Shown: positions 47,016 through 56,792, numbered from the stretch's first letter. The stretch: DNA of 64,000 nucleotides from Rhizobium sp. Root274 (GCF_001429245.1 NZ_LMJE01000011.1:52349-116348), one strand, 5' to 3'. The notes: generated by a model not told the origin, from the sequence alone. Numbers and translations are program-made.

Positions 47016-48056
47016 ATGGCGCTCGCATTCGATGATTTCAGCCACTCGCTATCAGACAAGCCCCTGACCCAGGCGGACAAGGCAGCGGCCATCATGTTGG
47101 CCATGGGCAAAGAGACCGCGGGTCGCCTCCTCAAGTACTTCACCCAGTCTGAGCTCCAGACCATCATTGCGTCTGCGCAAAAGCTTCGCACGATCCCGCC
47201 CCATGAGCTCGATCACCTTGTCGCAGAATTCGAGGCACTGTTTACAGCAGGTGCCGGTCTTATGGACAATGCGAAAGTAATCGAGAGCATTCTCGAAGAC
47301 GGTCTAACTCCCGATGAAGTCGATGAGCTGCTTGGAAGGCGAGCGGCGTTTCAGGCTTATCAGGCCTCGGTTTGGGAGCGGCTTAAAGACGCCGATCCGC
47401 GCGCGATCGGGCGGATGCTGCTTCGCGAACATCCCCAGACGGCTGCCTACATCCTTTCCATGCTTCCATCATCCTTCGGTGCGAAGGTGCTGATGGAGCT
47501 GTCTGAAAGCCGCCGAGCGGATATCATGCATCGCGCAATCAACTTGAAAGGTGTTAGCCCCAAGGCAGCTTTGATTGTCGAGAAACGTTTGGACCAGCTG
47601 TTCGCTGAGATCGATGTCGAACGAAACTCCGCAGGCTCTCGTAAGGTCGCCGAGATGATGAACGAGCTCGACAAGGAAGTCGTTGATACGCTGCTGCAGT
47701 CCCTAGAAATCATCAACAAGGACGCGGCGGAGCGGGTTCGACCACAGATCTTCCTCTTTGACGATATCCTGATCATGCCGCAGCGCAGCCGTTCGCTTTT
47801 GCTGAACGACATCTCGAGCGATATTCTCACCCTCGCACTTCGAGGTGCCAGCTCTGCTCTGAAGGAATGTGTATTGAGCTCGATCAGCCCGAGAACACGA
47901 CGGATGGTCGAGTCAGAGCTTCAGTCAGGCGTTATTGGTTTCAAACCAAGGGATATTGCGGTCGCGCGGCGAAGCGTGGCGCAAGAAGCAATACGGATGG
48001 CAGCGAGTGGCCAGATCCAGCTGAAAGAAGGTGACGAAGGATCAGCTGCGGCTTAA
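47016..48056 (+). CDS. fliG: FliG-like flagellar motor switch protein
   Basis: 346 residues, full FliG size: N-terminal domain (LTQADKAAAIMLAMGKETAGRLLKYF), middle domain with the FliM-binding motif EHPQT (REHPQTAAYIL), and a C-terminal torque domain (IFLFDDILIM...LALRGA...RTRRMVE). FliG forms the rotor ring of the flagellar C-ring that contacts the stator. No other flagellar gene is in the window, so this is an orphan, probably a second copy beside a chromosomal one. A strong GGAGGAC site precedes the ATG. Confidence 0.92.
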   Translation: MALAFDDFSHSLSDKPLTQADKAAAIMLAMGKETAGRLLKYFTQSELQTIIASAQKLRTIPPHELDHLVAEFEALFTAGAGLMDNAKVIESILEDGLTPDEVDELLGRRAAFQAYQASVWERLKDADPRAIGRMLLREHPQTAAYILSMLPSSFGAKVLMELSESRRADIMHRAINLKGVSPKAALIVEKRLDQLFAEIDVERNSAGSRKVAEMMNELDKEVVDTLLQSLEIINKDAAERVRPQIFLFDDILIMPQRSRSLLLNDISSDILTLALRGASSALKECVLSSISPRTRRMVESELQSGVIGFKPRDIAVARRSVAQEAIRMAASGQIQLKEGDEGSAAA

Positions 48057-48314
48057 ATGGCAACTTCTTCCATAACGCGACTGACGAACGGGTGAGGGCG
48101 GCTCCTAATCATTTTTGGGCCCCGCTCACGATATCACCCGCTCCAACAGGCGCGCGGCAAAAACGACCGGTCAACCGAGCGTCACGCCAAGACAGAGATG
48201 GACTCGGGATCAGACATTTATCAACCAGCGAAAGAGACTTCTCATGCACGCCGGAGCCGAGGCGGAACTTTTCTCGCCTTCCTGGATTGCTCCCGCGGAG
48301 AAAGGAGAACCTAT

Positions 48315-48623
48315 ATGCTCCCGCAGTCCAGTGAAGAAGCTCTCCTGTTTTATGAGGGCCTAGTTGCCTATGCCGCTGCGAGAACAAGCCGAAGAGGCGC
48401 CGAGCAAGTGCTCCTTCGAGCGATGACTGAACGGCACGCCGAGATCATCATGAAATTGTTTCGAAACGCTCCAGAAGATCATGCCGAAGTGGAGAATTTC
48501 TTTCGCGAGTGCATTCGGCTTGTGCAGAGCGAGCCGCCTGTTTGCAAGCCTTTTTTGCCACGAGCGACAGTAACGCCCCGGAGAAATCAGCGGCTGCCAC
48601 ACACGGGCGATGCAGCTTCTTGA
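48315..48623 (+). CDS. 102-residue protein, unknown
   Basis: Starts MLPQSSEEALLFYEGLVAYA after AAAGGAGAACCTAT. The N-terminal 70 residues are helical and acidic, and the C-terminal 30 are basic and probably disordered. No family is recognised. It lies 260 bp after the orphan fliG on the same strand and could be functionally linked, but this is only proximity. Confidence 0.6.
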   Translation: MLPQSSEEALLFYEGLVAYAAARTSRRGAEQVLLRAMTERHAEIIMKLFRNAPEDHAEVENFFRECIRLVQSEPPVCKPFLPRATVTPRRNQRLPHTGDAAS

Positions 48624-48707
48624 GCAAGAGGTCTGCAGTAAATAGTCGAAAAGCCGAAACCCAAAAAAAGTCATTGCTGATTTACAGCGCGTACCTACTT
48701 TCGGATC

Positions 48708-48926
48708 ATGATTAACGACGTTGCCAAAAAACTGGCGTCTCCTCTACGGCCTGAAGATTTGGCGCTGTTGCAGTCAGTGCTCGAGAAGGTATGCCAGCTT
48801 CGAGGAGATCGCGAGAACTCTGCTCAAGTGGAGAAACATGCAAAGCTGCTGATCAATCTTTTTCAAAGCGGCATACGCAGCAGACACCAGCTTCTGGCCA
48901 TGTTGACCGGCAAACGGTTCCCCTGA
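48708..48926 (+). CDS. 72-residue protein, unknown
   Basis: MINDVAKKLASPLRPEDLAL..., fully helical with a DEH-type charge pattern, no membrane segment. It reads like small regulatory proteins common in rhizobia (LLINLFQSGIRSRHQLLAMLTG), function unknown. It runs in the same direction as the preceding small gene and converges on the diguanylate cyclase. Confidence 0.65.
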   Translation: MINDVAKKLASPLRPEDLALLQSVLEKVCQLRGDRENSAQVEKHAKLLINLFQSGIRSRHQLLAMLTGKRFP

Positions 48927-48942
48927 AAGGCGCCAGGGTGCT

Positions 48943-50025
48943 TCAGGCGACTTTCGTGCGTTCGGCACCCTCTATACTAGGCGACGCCGGCTCGACGTCG
49001 CGCACCTCGTTCAGTAGGTCAAAGTATACCACCCGATTGCGGCCTTTGCGCTTGGCTGCATAAAGCGCGAGATCCGCCTGCTTGTACCAGCGATCGGCAC
49101 CCTCTGCGATCTGTTTCCCAGCGACTCCAATGCTGACGGTCACTGCAGAGTCTCGATGAGGGATGAGTGGGTCTGACTCAACCCGGCGCCTAACAGCTTC
49201 GCCGATCTGCAAAGCGAGTTCAGGAGTAGCTTTGGGCAAGAGAAGAGCAAACTCTTCGCCGCCAAGCCGAAACAACTCATCTTCTGGGCGCTTCACCGAC
49301 TGCGTCAACTCTACGATTGCCCTGAGAACGTCATCGCCAACGTCATGGCCATAGGCGTCGTTGATGCGCTTGAAATGATCGATGTCGAAAACCAGAAGAA
49401 ATGCTCCTTGCTGGCTTGCGGCCCATGCAGCGTTAAGCCGTTTCTGAAACTGACGACGATTATAGGCGCCAGTGAGAGGATCAAGAAGTGCTTGTCGCGT
49501 CAGAGCCTCATAAAGATGATCCAGCACATTCAGGACCAGATTGATCATCACAAAATTGAGAAACAAGGTCGTGGCAACGCGGCTTGCAAGTGAAACCCCG
49601 ATCGATTGCCAAGTTGCAAACGAGACGCCGAGGATCAATGCCAACCCGATTAGGTTTGCTAAGCGTCGGGCAAGAATGAAGAAGCCGATGAACAACACGG
49701 GGTAGGACCACAAGACGCCATTGTGACCCTGCACCCAAACCGAAATGCAGACAGCAAGCGTCAGTCCGGCGACTACAGGTGCGAAGGGTATGAACGGCTT
49801 GTGCCTCTTGTTGACGGCCCATACGTTCACCAGAAGCATAATTGCCGTAGCTGCGAACAAGGCGGCAAGACCCCATCGTCCCTGAAGAGCCTGCAGGATA
49901 ATGAACGGGAAAAGCAGTGCGGATCCAAGCGCGCTAATCAAAGCCCCGATACGCGGACGGTATTCAGCGAGCGAGTCTGTGTCAGACTTCCAAGACAAGG
50001 CGAACATCGAGATCTTTTGCGGCAT
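48943..50025 (-). CDS. Membrane diguanylate cyclase (GGDEF)
   Basis: 360 residues: six predicted membrane segments in the first 175 residues, then a GGDEF domain with DPLTGAYNRRQF, DIDHFKRIND, the active-site RLGGEEF and the end motif YKQADLALYAAKRKGRNRVVY. It makes c-di-GMP from two GTP. The GGEEF signature is intact, and no RxxD inhibitory site is evident at the usual place. It probably responds to a membrane or small hydrophobic signal. Confidence 0.94.
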   Translation of the reverse strand: MPQKISMFALSWKSDTDSLAEYRPRIGALISALGSALLFPFIILQALQGRWGLAALFAATAIMLLVNVWAVNKRHKPFIPFAPVVAGLTLAVCISVWVQGHNGVLWSYPVLFIGFFILARRLANLIGLALILGVSFATWQSIGVSLASRVATTLFLNFVMINLVLNVLDHLYEALTRQALLDPLTGAYNRRQFQKRLNAAWAASQQGAFLLVFDIDHFKRINDAYGHDVGDDVLRAIVELTQSVKRPEDELFRLGGEEFALLLPKATPELALQIGEAVRRRVESDPLIPHRDSAVTVSIGVAGKQIAEGADRWYKQADLALYAAKRKGRNRVVYFDLLNEVRDVEPASPSIEGAERTKVA

Positions 50026-50298
50026 GCTTCGGTCCCGTCACGAGGGAGATGGAGCTGCGGCACCTTGGTGACCCGCGACCAGCAAAATCGCATGAAAAGA
50101 TTAGGATTATCTAACTTGGATAGTTCAGATTAGAGTTTGAAGAGGACCGAAGCATCCGGTTCAATCAAGCGGCGAGACAGACGCGGGAACTCATCCGTGT
50201 ATCTAATTAAGAAGACGTGGAGCCCTCCTGCGCTGGACGATTGCGAGCAGGGCTAGAGCGCCGCGACATCTTTGCTCCTCGGTCGCGACGCTCGCGCT

Positions 50299-50511
50299 TT
50301 AGGACTCTGAGATCACCGCGACGTTCTCCGCCTTGGTCTTCCCGGTTTTGCGATCCTGTCCGATCTCATATCGGACCCTTTGACCATCCGTAAGAGTGGC
50401 ACCGAAGCCGACGGCAGAGATATGGACAAAAACGTCTTGTCCGCCGTCATCGGGTGTAATGAAACCAAAGCCTTTGTCTTGAGCAAAGAATTTTATGGTG
50501 CCAGTTGCCAT
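50299..50511 (-). CDS. Cold-shock protein CspA family
   Basis: 70 residues, single cold-shock domain: [20 protein letters not shown] with RNP1 KGFGFI and RNP2 DVFVHI. It binds single-stranded RNA or DNA as a chaperone. The gene is preceded by a long leader region upstream of 50511 that could hold the usual temperature-responsive 5' UTR, but I cannot demonstrate it. Confidence 0.95.
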   Translation of the reverse strand: MATGTIKFFAQDKGFGFITPDDGGQDVFVHISAVGFGATLTDGQRVRYEIGQDRKTGKTKAENVAVISES

Positions 50512-50656
50512 GAGAATCCTCGATTGTGGTGTTGCCTACTCCCTTTACCTAGCGCCGTAGCAGGGTGCAACGTCGCATGCTCCAGCTCCGATGGCCATCT
50601 CGCGTCCCCCCGCAAGCCACCTGTGAGATAGATCGGATTGCGATAGTCAACACATC

Positions 50657-51682
50657 CTATTCCCCATCACCTCGATTGACTTTGACAATCGGCGGCGTCG
50701 GATCTGTCGTGTTTTCTTGCCTGCTCACATTGCTCATATGGCTCCTGACCGTCTCCTGGCTGTCGCTGGCAGCCTTTGCGGCATGGTCATAAAGCTCGGA
50801 GGCGACCTCCTTGCCATGCTCAACAGCGTCCGTGGCCTCATGTTTCAGCCGGTCCTTCGTGCTGTCGGATGCATCGCCGAGCAGGTGATCTTCCTGCTCC
50901 GTATGCGGCAAAGCAGCACCGATCGCAGCACCGACTGCGAAAGCCAAAGCACCGCCCACAAGTGGCTGGTCTCGGAACTGGGTCAGGATAGCCTGGTTCA
51001 ATCGTCCCGTCTGATCTCGCAACGAGCCTGCCGAGGCAGACGCCCGTGCCGAGACGGACCCAGCCGCTTTGGAAGTACTTGTCCCAAGATGAGCTGTCGC
51101 CTCCTTCGCATGCTGCCACTTTTCCTGGGCCCAGCCGGAGGCCGCGTCGAGCAGCCGCCCGGTTTCGTCGGCAATATGCGTGATGGCACTGCCGCTCGCA
51201 TCAGCAAAGCCTCTGTAGGATTTGCCGGCCTCGTCTGTGAAGTGGCCGGCCCGGTGCCCACGCTCATCCGTCAGCGCCTTCAAGCGCTTGCCGGAGGTGT
51301 CGGTGAAGTGGCTGTAGCGTTGTCCGTTCTCCAGGGCGGGAGGCCCGAGACGACGAACAGGGCCCTGCGCGACGTAAAGCGGATATTCGGGCTGTTCCTG
51401 TGTGGCGGTCGATGTCGCAGAAGAGGTCGAGCCCTTCGCCATCAACCATGCGAGGCTGACACCCATCAGAGCCACGGGAAGCGGATTGTCTTTAAGGGAC
51501 TGTCCCAGATTACCAAGATACTCCGCGCCGCCGCTGCCCTTGGCATAGGCGATCGCTTCATCCACAAGCTGGCCGGGGGACATGCGTTCCTGGATGGCGT
51601 CGATCCGGTGGCTGATGCGCTCGCGGTCCTGATCGATTTCTCGCTGGATATCCTCCGACGTCTTTTCGTGCACGTGATCCAT
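50657..51682 (-). CDS. DUF3618 domain protein
   Basis: 341 residues: N-terminal DUF3618 (SEDIQREIDQDRERISHRIDAIQERMSPGQLVDE), a hydrophobic segment near 70-85, a long Ala/Thr-rich helical middle, and a second hydrophobic segment (GGALAFAVGAAIGAALP). It forms a three-gene unit with the holin-like and the 185-residue gene upstream. In rhizobia this unit is linked to stress or nutrient deprivation and envelope physiology. The ATG overlaps the preceding stop (TAATG). Confidence 0.88.
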   Translation of the reverse strand: MDHVHEKTSEDIQREIDQDRERISHRIDAIQERMSPGQLVDEAIAYAKGSGGAEYLGNLGQSLKDNPLPVALMGVSLAWLMAKGSTSSATSTATQEQPEYPLYVAQGPVRRLGPPALENGQRYSHFTDTSGKRLKALTDERGHRAGHFTDEAGKSYRGFADASGSAITHIADETGRLLDAASGWAQEKWQHAKEATAHLGTSTSKAAGSVSARASASAGSLRDQTGRLNQAILTQFRDQPLVGGALAFAVGAAIGAALPHTEQEDHLLGDASDSTKDRLKHEATDAVEHGKEVASELYDHAAKAASDSQETVRSHMSNVSRQENTTDPTPPIVKVNRGDGE

Positions 51683-52098
51683 TAGATTTTCTCCTTTACA
51701 ACACCAACATCATGGCGAAGCGAAGTTGTTGTCCGGGGCAGTTTCATGTTGCGCGCGCGCAGGGCCGACAGTCCGCGTGAGACGAGTGCCCAGGCTAGAA
51801 GCGCGACAATCACTCCGATGATCAACGACGCCAGAGCGCTGGCGCTTGTTTCGGAGAAATCCTGCGATACCAGGAAGGCGGCAAGTGCGCTGACTGCCGC
51901 ACTTAGGAGCAGACCGATTGCTCCAATCACCAGAACCAGTCCAATGAGCATGGTCTCGACTCCGCTCAATGCGGAGCTCAACTTTTCGGACGCTTCGGTT
52001 TTGGCGAGATCGATCTCCTTTCTCACTAGACCGGTGACATCCGCAACGAGGCCGCTGACCAGCTCAGACAGGGGTGCATTTTCCGATGGCTTAGACAT
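51682..52098 (-). CDS. Phage-holin-superfamily/DUF1469 membrane protein
   Basis: 138 residues from the ATG at 52098 (MSKPSENAPLSELVSG). Two hydrophobic segments (about 48-75 and 80-105) form a hairpin, as in the Actinobacterial holin/DUF1469 family, despite the holin name not a lysis protein. It overlaps the genes on both sides, so the three are one operon. Confidence 0.87.
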   Translation of the reverse strand: MSKPSENAPLSELVSGLVADVTGLVRKEIDLAKTEASEKLSSALSGVETMLIGLVLVIGAIGLLLSAAVSALAAFLVSQDFSETSASALASLIIGVIVALLAWALVSRGLSALRARNMKLPRTTTSLRHDVGVVKEKI

Positions 52099-52648
52099 TC
52101 TTCGCTCCCCCGGTTGTTGCGTGCTCACGTGACGTCTCAGAAGGAGTGATCGAGCCAGCGGTCGTCCTGTTCGCCGAGGCGGTCAAAAATCGGCTCGCGG
52201 CCAGACCTGCGATGGCAGCCATGCCGAGAAAGGCAAGTGGCTGCTGGCGGCCGAAACCCTCTGCGATGGTGGCAATTTCGCCGATATCTTTGCCTTCCAT
52301 CTTCTTTGCGAACCGGTCAACGGATTGGCCGATCTGCTTGGTGTAGCGCCCCACTTCGGCCTGATCTGATCCCTCGAGCTCGGCGCCTGCTTTTTCGAAG
52401 GCGCGCGCGATCCCTTGCACCTGACGGACGGCGAAGTTGACCTGCCCGGAGGCGGCGCCCTTCGTTTGCTCGGCAGCGTTGCTGGTGGCAATTTTCAGCG
52501 TCTCTTGCGCCGCGCCCACGTCTTCTTTGACTTTGTCGCTCAAGGCGGGGGACGGTTCCTGCGTAGCAGATGAAGCGGCAGGCCGGTTGCCCGACATTGG
52601 CATCATTGATGCAGGCCTTTCATTGGAGCGGAAATGATCGTCTGGCAT
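52091..52648 (-). CDS. Nutrient-deprivation-induced-type protein
   Basis: 185 residues from the ATG at 52648 with GAGGAGG upstream. N-terminal disordered part (SNERPASMMPMSGNRPAAS), a helical amphipathic middle like DUF883/apolipophorin-type proteins, and a C-terminal hydrophobic stretch (PLAFLGMAAIAGLAASRFL). It heads the operon with the holin-like and DUF3618 genes. The name follows the rhizobial family I associate with this order; function unproven. Confidence 0.75.
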   Translation of the reverse strand: MPDDHFRSNERPASMMPMSGNRPAASSATQEPSPALSDKVKEDVGAAQETLKIATSNAAEQTKGAASGQVNFAVRQVQGIARAFEKAGAELEGSDQAEVGRYTKQIGQSVDRFAKKMEGKDIGEIATIAEGFGRQQPLAFLGMAAIAGLAASRFLTASANRTTAGSITPSETSREHATTGGAKNV

Positions 52649-52909
52649 GTGGACCTCCTCGGAATTAGAAACATCTGGATCAGCCAACCAAGCTGCCATG
52701 GCATTGTTCCTCTAGAGACGTTCGTCAATAATCTCGTACATGCTCTTGGGAGCACCGAACCGGGGGAATGCGCGAACGGAACTTTGGCCTCACTTACGCC
52801 CTCACTCCCCGTAAGTGGCAGACCAGGTCGTACAGGAGATGAGAGCATCGCTATTTTTGCCAAGGCGAGCGGTCTCCCAGAGACGAGAAAAGCTTTCGAG
52901 CCGTAGGCT

Positions 52910-53635
52910 ATGGACATCAGGCACGGACAATCGAAGAGCGAGAATGGGGCGTCCGGACTTGAAGAGCAATGACAGCCGACGGGCTTTGAACCAGCCGCAC
53001 CTCAAGGTATCCCTCGAATACGTCGACTCTATCCTCGACTACCTGGTCCAATCGCGGATCAACATGTACCGAATGTCATCCGACTTAGCTCCGTATGCAA
53101 CGCACCCTGACATGCCGCACTTCCATTCAATGGTGGAGGATAGTCGATACGAACTGGGCGCGCTGGGCGCGAAAGCTCGCGCACTCGACATCCGCCTCTC
53201 GTTTCATCCATCGCAAAATGTCGTGCTGGACACCCCAGATCCTGAACTCTTGCGAAAAAGTGTCTGGGATTCAACCAGCCGGCCTGAAATGCTTGACCTC
53301 ATGGAGCTTGGCATGAAGCCGTTATGGTGGTGCATGTTGGCGGCACCTATGGTGATACTGCGGCAGCCCGAAAGAGATGAGTAGAAGCCTGGCCGAGCCC
53401 ACCAGAGCCCGTCCGACGGCGCTTGGTGCTTGAACATGATGATCTGCGGTTTTCAGCGGCAGATGTCTTGTGGATCCATAGCCATACCGGCGTGAGGCTG
53501 ATCTTCGACTATCAACATTTTTGGTGCCTCAATCCAGAAAGTGCCGATCTTCTCAACACCGTCGAAGCGGTGCTTGCCACTTGGCCAGACGCGTCCGCCA
53601 TCAAGGTCTCTCGATCTAGCCCTTCAAGGTCATAG
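52910..53635 (+). pseudogene. uvsE: Decayed UV damage endonuclease gene (UvsE/UvdE)
   Basis: One frame gives RPDLKSNDSRRALNQPHLKV, then YRMSSDLAPYATHPDMPHFH and ALDIRLSFHPSQNVVLDTP, all typical of UvsE. At about 53314 one base is missing and the protein continues as EAVMVVHVGGTYGDTAAARKR, stops at a TGA (53378-53380) where UvsE has Trp, then resumes VEAWPSPPEPVRRRLVLEHDDLRF...VRLIFDYQHFWC. The end after KVSRSSPS is also degenerate, and about 80-90 C-terminal residues are missing. Not functional. Confidence 0.85.
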
Positions 53636-53989
53636 AGGACGGAGAAGCTGGCGATCCTGCTCGTGAGTTGTCGTCTATAACACGTTAGGGGCACGGTCAT
53701 GAAGCAGCCTCTCTGAAAATTCCTTGATGATTGACTGGCAAAACACCAAAGGTTGGTGACCAAAAAAAGTCACTCGGGTTGGTGATTGGCAGGTTTGTGA
53801 AGAGGGAGCTTCCGCAGAGGCTTGGATTGAGCGTCCTCTCCGGTGGCCGAGGGAACACTCGCCTTTTGGTTCAATCGCAAATTAACAGAACGCTGCAGCA
53901 ACTCCTTCGGACGGAGGTGAGAACCACGAGCAGATTCACTCTTCCATAATGTGTTTCCTCTTACGTTGCAGCAACTGGGAGTTCTCACC
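53636..53989. other. Intergenic region upstream of the GGDEF-EAL gene
   Basis: About 350 bp. A 72-codon + strand frame (53731-53949) has no recognisable character. No site identified. Confidence 0.4.
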
Positions 53990-56170
53990 ATGTTCCGTTA
54001 TGTTCAGAACAAAGGGTTTTTTGTCTTCGGACTGCCCCTGATGCTCACTGTGGTGACCGTCATATTGCTGCTGGGTGCCCTGTTCCTGGCGGCTACAAAA
54101 GCTGACGAAGCAGCGGCAAAACGGCAGGAAAGACTGCTGAAGCTTGTGGTTTCTAATCTGGCGATTTCAGTCGCCCACGATCAGGAGAGCGCGACCGTTT
54201 GGGACGACGCTGTCGAATATACCAAACGACGCGACATGGAATGGATGGCGTCAAACCTTGGCGAGTGGATGCACACTTACTTTGAGCATGATGCAGCTCT
54301 GGTACTCGCTAGCGACGAACAGATCATCTACAGTTTTGTAGCTCATCCCGAAGCGTCCGCGGACGCGCCGGCAATAGTCGCAGCCGCTGCACCGCTGATC
54401 CGGCGTCTCAAACCGCGTCTGGAAGCGGGCGAAACATCCGATAGCTCAACTATCTTGTCGATTGGCCAAAGCGATCTTTTGAACATAGCAGGCCGCGCTG
54501 CAGTAGTGAGCGTCAAGCCGATCATTTCGGATACTGGCGATATTGCGCAGGTACCTGGTAGCGAGAACCTTCACATCTCAATCCGCTACTTAGACGGTAC
54601 ACTGCTGCAACGTCTCTCCCAGGATTACCTGTTTCGCAATTTGGTCTTCGTGCGCTCTGCCACGCTGGGAACGAAGACTGCAACGGTTCCCTTGAGATCC
54701 AAATCTGGCGCTGCTATTGGCTTCTTCGAGTGGGAACCATTTAGCCCTGGATCAAGTGTCATCCAGGCAGTTCTCCCGATCATCGTCGTAATTGGCTTGT
54801 CTGCGTTCAGCCTTATGGCCTGCGTTGGTCACGCGTACTGGCGACGCTCTTGTAGCTTGGTGGCCAGTCAAAACCGTCTGAAGCATCTAGCAATGCACGA
54901 TCCGTTAACCGGTCTGGCAAATCGGGCGACCTTCAACCACTCACTTGAACAACGGTTGGAAGCGTCCGCGATATCGAACCACAATGTGGCGGTTCTTTTC
55001 GTTGATCTCGATCACTTCAAAGCGGTGAACGATACATACGGCCATCCGACCGGTGACGCTCTGATACAGGAAGTTGCGCATCGTCTTCTTAAGGTAGCTC
55101 CGGCCGCATTGATCAGCCGCCTTGGAGGAGACGAATTCACATTGCTGCTGGACGTCGGTGAGCTCAACGATCCTGCACGAATAGCGGAGGAAATCGTCGC
55201 AAATTTACGGCAGCCATATCACCTAAACGGCAATTACATCTCGATAGGAGCCAGTGTCGGGGTAAGCATCTCGACGCCCGGAGCCGAAGCGGTGGACTTG
55301 ACGCGGCGCGCCGATATTGCGCTGTACCATGCGAAGGCAGCAGGCCGTAACACATTCGCAGTGTTCGGCGCTCATATGGAAGAGCTGCTGCATCGAAGAC
55401 GCGCCTTGACTGCAGATCTTGCCACAGCTTTGGAGTCGCATACTCAGCTCGCGGTTCACTATCAGCCGGTCTATGCTGCTACGGATAATCGTGTTGTCTC
55501 ATTTGAAGCCCTCTGCCGGTGGCAACATCCAGCCATGGGAGCGATATCACCTGAGGTTTTTATCCCAATTGCGGAGGAGGCAGGGCTGATCGAAAAACTG
55601 GGAATGTTCGTTCTGGAAGACGCCTGTTCCCTACTGGCTACTCTGCCTTCTCCTGACCTGACAATGGCGGTCAACGCGTCGGCCATAGAGTTGATGGCCC
55701 CTGGTTATCCGTTGCGGGTCCTCACAAGGCTAGCGGCATACGGCATCGCCCCAGATCGGTTGGAGATCGAGATAACGGAACGTGTTGCGGCGGATGCGGA
55801 AGGACGTGCGGCGACTGCGATCTCCCTGTTGCGGAAAGCCGGTGTCAGGTTCGCAATCGATGACTTTGGCAAGGGCAGTTCTTCCTTCGGCCACCTGCTC
55901 AATCTTGATGTCGACCGGATCAAGATCGATAAGATGTTTGTAGATGGGATGAACGACGGCGGAGGGCTGCCCCTTGTCCAGGCGATCGTGCAGATGGCTC
56001 AACATAAGGGATTGAGAACAACGGCTGAAGGCATCGAGACACCTGAACAGTGTGAAACTCTGAAGCAGCTCGGTTGTGACCACCTTCAGGGGTTCCAGCT
56101 CGGGAAACCTCGATCCAAGCAACAAGTGATTCAATTGTTGTCAGACCGCTCACTAAGCGTCTCCGACTGA
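53990..56170 (+). CDS. CHASE4-GGDEF-EAL c-di-GMP protein
   Basis: 726 residues from the ATG at 53990 (a GTG 39 bases earlier is possible). TM1 (about 13-35), a periplasmic CHASE4-like sensor (VVSNLAISVAHDQESATVWDDAVEYTKRRDMEWM), TM2 (about 262-282), GGDEF with DPLTGLANRATF and RLGGDEF, then EAL with SFEALCRWQHP, NASAIEL, DDFGKGSSS and the ending QGFQLGKP. EAL is written FEALCR and the catalytic Glu positions appear retained. It could make and break c-di-GMP. Confidence 0.95.
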   Translation: MFRYVQNKGFFVFGLPLMLTVVTVILLLGALFLAATKADEAAAKRQERLLKLVVSNLAISVAHDQESATVWDDAVEYTKRRDMEWMASNLGEWMHTYFEHDAALVLASDEQIIYSFVAHPEASADAPAIVAAAAPLIRRLKPRLEAGETSDSSTILSIGQSDLLNIAGRAAVVSVKPIISDTGDIAQVPGSENLHISIRYLDGTLLQRLSQDYLFRNLVFVRSATLGTKTATVPLRSKSGAAIGFFEWEPFSPGSSVIQAVLPIIVVIGLSAFSLMACVGHAYWRRSCSLVASQNRLKHLAMHDPLTGLANRATFNHSLEQRLEASAISNHNVAVLFVDLDHFKAVNDTYGHPTGDALIQEVAHRLLKVAPAALISRLGGDEFTLLLDVGELNDPARIAEEIVANLRQPYHLNGNYISIGASVGVSISTPGAEAVDLTRRADIALYHAKAAGRNTFAVFGAHMEELLHRRRALTADLATALESHTQLAVHYQPVYAATDNRVVSFEALCRWQHPAMGAISPEVFIPIAEEAGLIEKLGMFVLEDACSLLATLPSPDLTMAVNASAIELMAPGYPLRVLTRLAAYGIAPDRLEIEITERVAADAEGRAATAISLLRKAGVRFAIDDFGKGSSSFGHLLNLDVDRIKIDKMFVDGMNDGGGLPLVQAIVQMAQHKGLRTTAEGIETPEQCETLKQLGCDHLQGFQLGKPRSKQQVIQLLSDRSLSVSD

Positions 56171-56205
56171 AGCACGATCAGATACCGTCGGCCCTGACGG
56201 TCTTG

Positions 56206-56234
56206 GAAAAAAAGAGCGATCCAGTGGATCGCTC
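56206..56234 (-). terminator. Terminator for - strand transcripts
   Basis: GAGCGATCC / GGATCGCTC perfect 9-bp stem with a 3-base loop. Read on the - strand it is followed by a run of seven T. Confidence 0.75.
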
Positions 56235-56562
56235 AAGAATGTGCGCAACTCTTTCAGACGGAACGGAGGGTCCGCCACTTTCGATCACCTCGGCTGGTGA
56301 ACCAAAGTTACCCCGGACCATCACCACTTGCTGTCGAGACAAGTCTACTTCGGCGACAGTCCAAAGCTCCTCTGAGCTGAGGCGGCAGAATCAGAAAACA
56401 AGGCCCGAGTCTAAAAAAGTCAGGCACAGGAAGGACCCTATTCGATTGATTGAAAGAAGAAGTTACAGCTCCTGATACGAATAGACCACGTATGGACATT
56501 TCAGTGGCCTATTGGGTTCAGCCGGTCGTTGTAGCTCGTCAAGCTTTTCCATCCGAAGGGAA
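56235..56562. other. Intergenic region without recognised gene
   Basis: About 330 bp between two hairpins. No coding sequence or known site is apparent. Confidence 0.4.
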
Positions 56563-56590
56563 GAAGCCCGTCAGATAACTGACGGGCTTC
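56563..56590. terminator. Long perfect hairpin
   Basis: GAAGCCCGTCAG-ATAA-CTGACGGGCTTC, a perfect 12-bp stem with a 4-base loop. It lacks a T-run on the + strand; on the - strand it is followed by TTCCC. It is probably a terminator for the small - strand frame at 56685-56792. Confidence 0.6.
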
Positions 56591-56684
56591 AGCGGGGCGC
56601 GCTATTGCGGCGACAATGAGCGCGGGTCGAAGATGCAGCAGACGCCTGCATTTAGCAAGCCTATAGCATCTGGTTGTAGAGCGA

Positions 56685-56792
56685 TTACTTCCGCAGCGGG
56701 CCGTTGGACTTTCGGGAGTCGTCTATCCAGTTATAGGCGGCTTGTACCATGTCCAGGTCGGAAGCTTGGCCTACCGCTGCGATCTCGACCAT
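56685..56792 (-). pseudogene. C-terminal fragment of an unknown - strand protein
   Basis: On the - strand the frame reads LKLSGDTPAAIAELMVEIAA and VGQASDLDMVQAAYNWIDDS, ending SRKSNGPLRK. It is clearly protein-like but starts abruptly near the GGDEF fragment on the other strand. An ATG at 56792 would give 35 residues. Likely the tail of a gene truncated by the same event that removed the N-terminus of the GGDEF gene. No family recognised. Confidence 0.5.

Noticed and set aside
51682..52098. Prophage lysis holin
   Set aside because: No phage genes around it. The family is a bacterial membrane protein found in a stress-type operon with a DUF3618 gene.
53731..53949. 72-codon + strand frame before the GGDEF-EAL gene
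   Set aside because: No ribosome site, no family character and biased composition; treated as non-coding.
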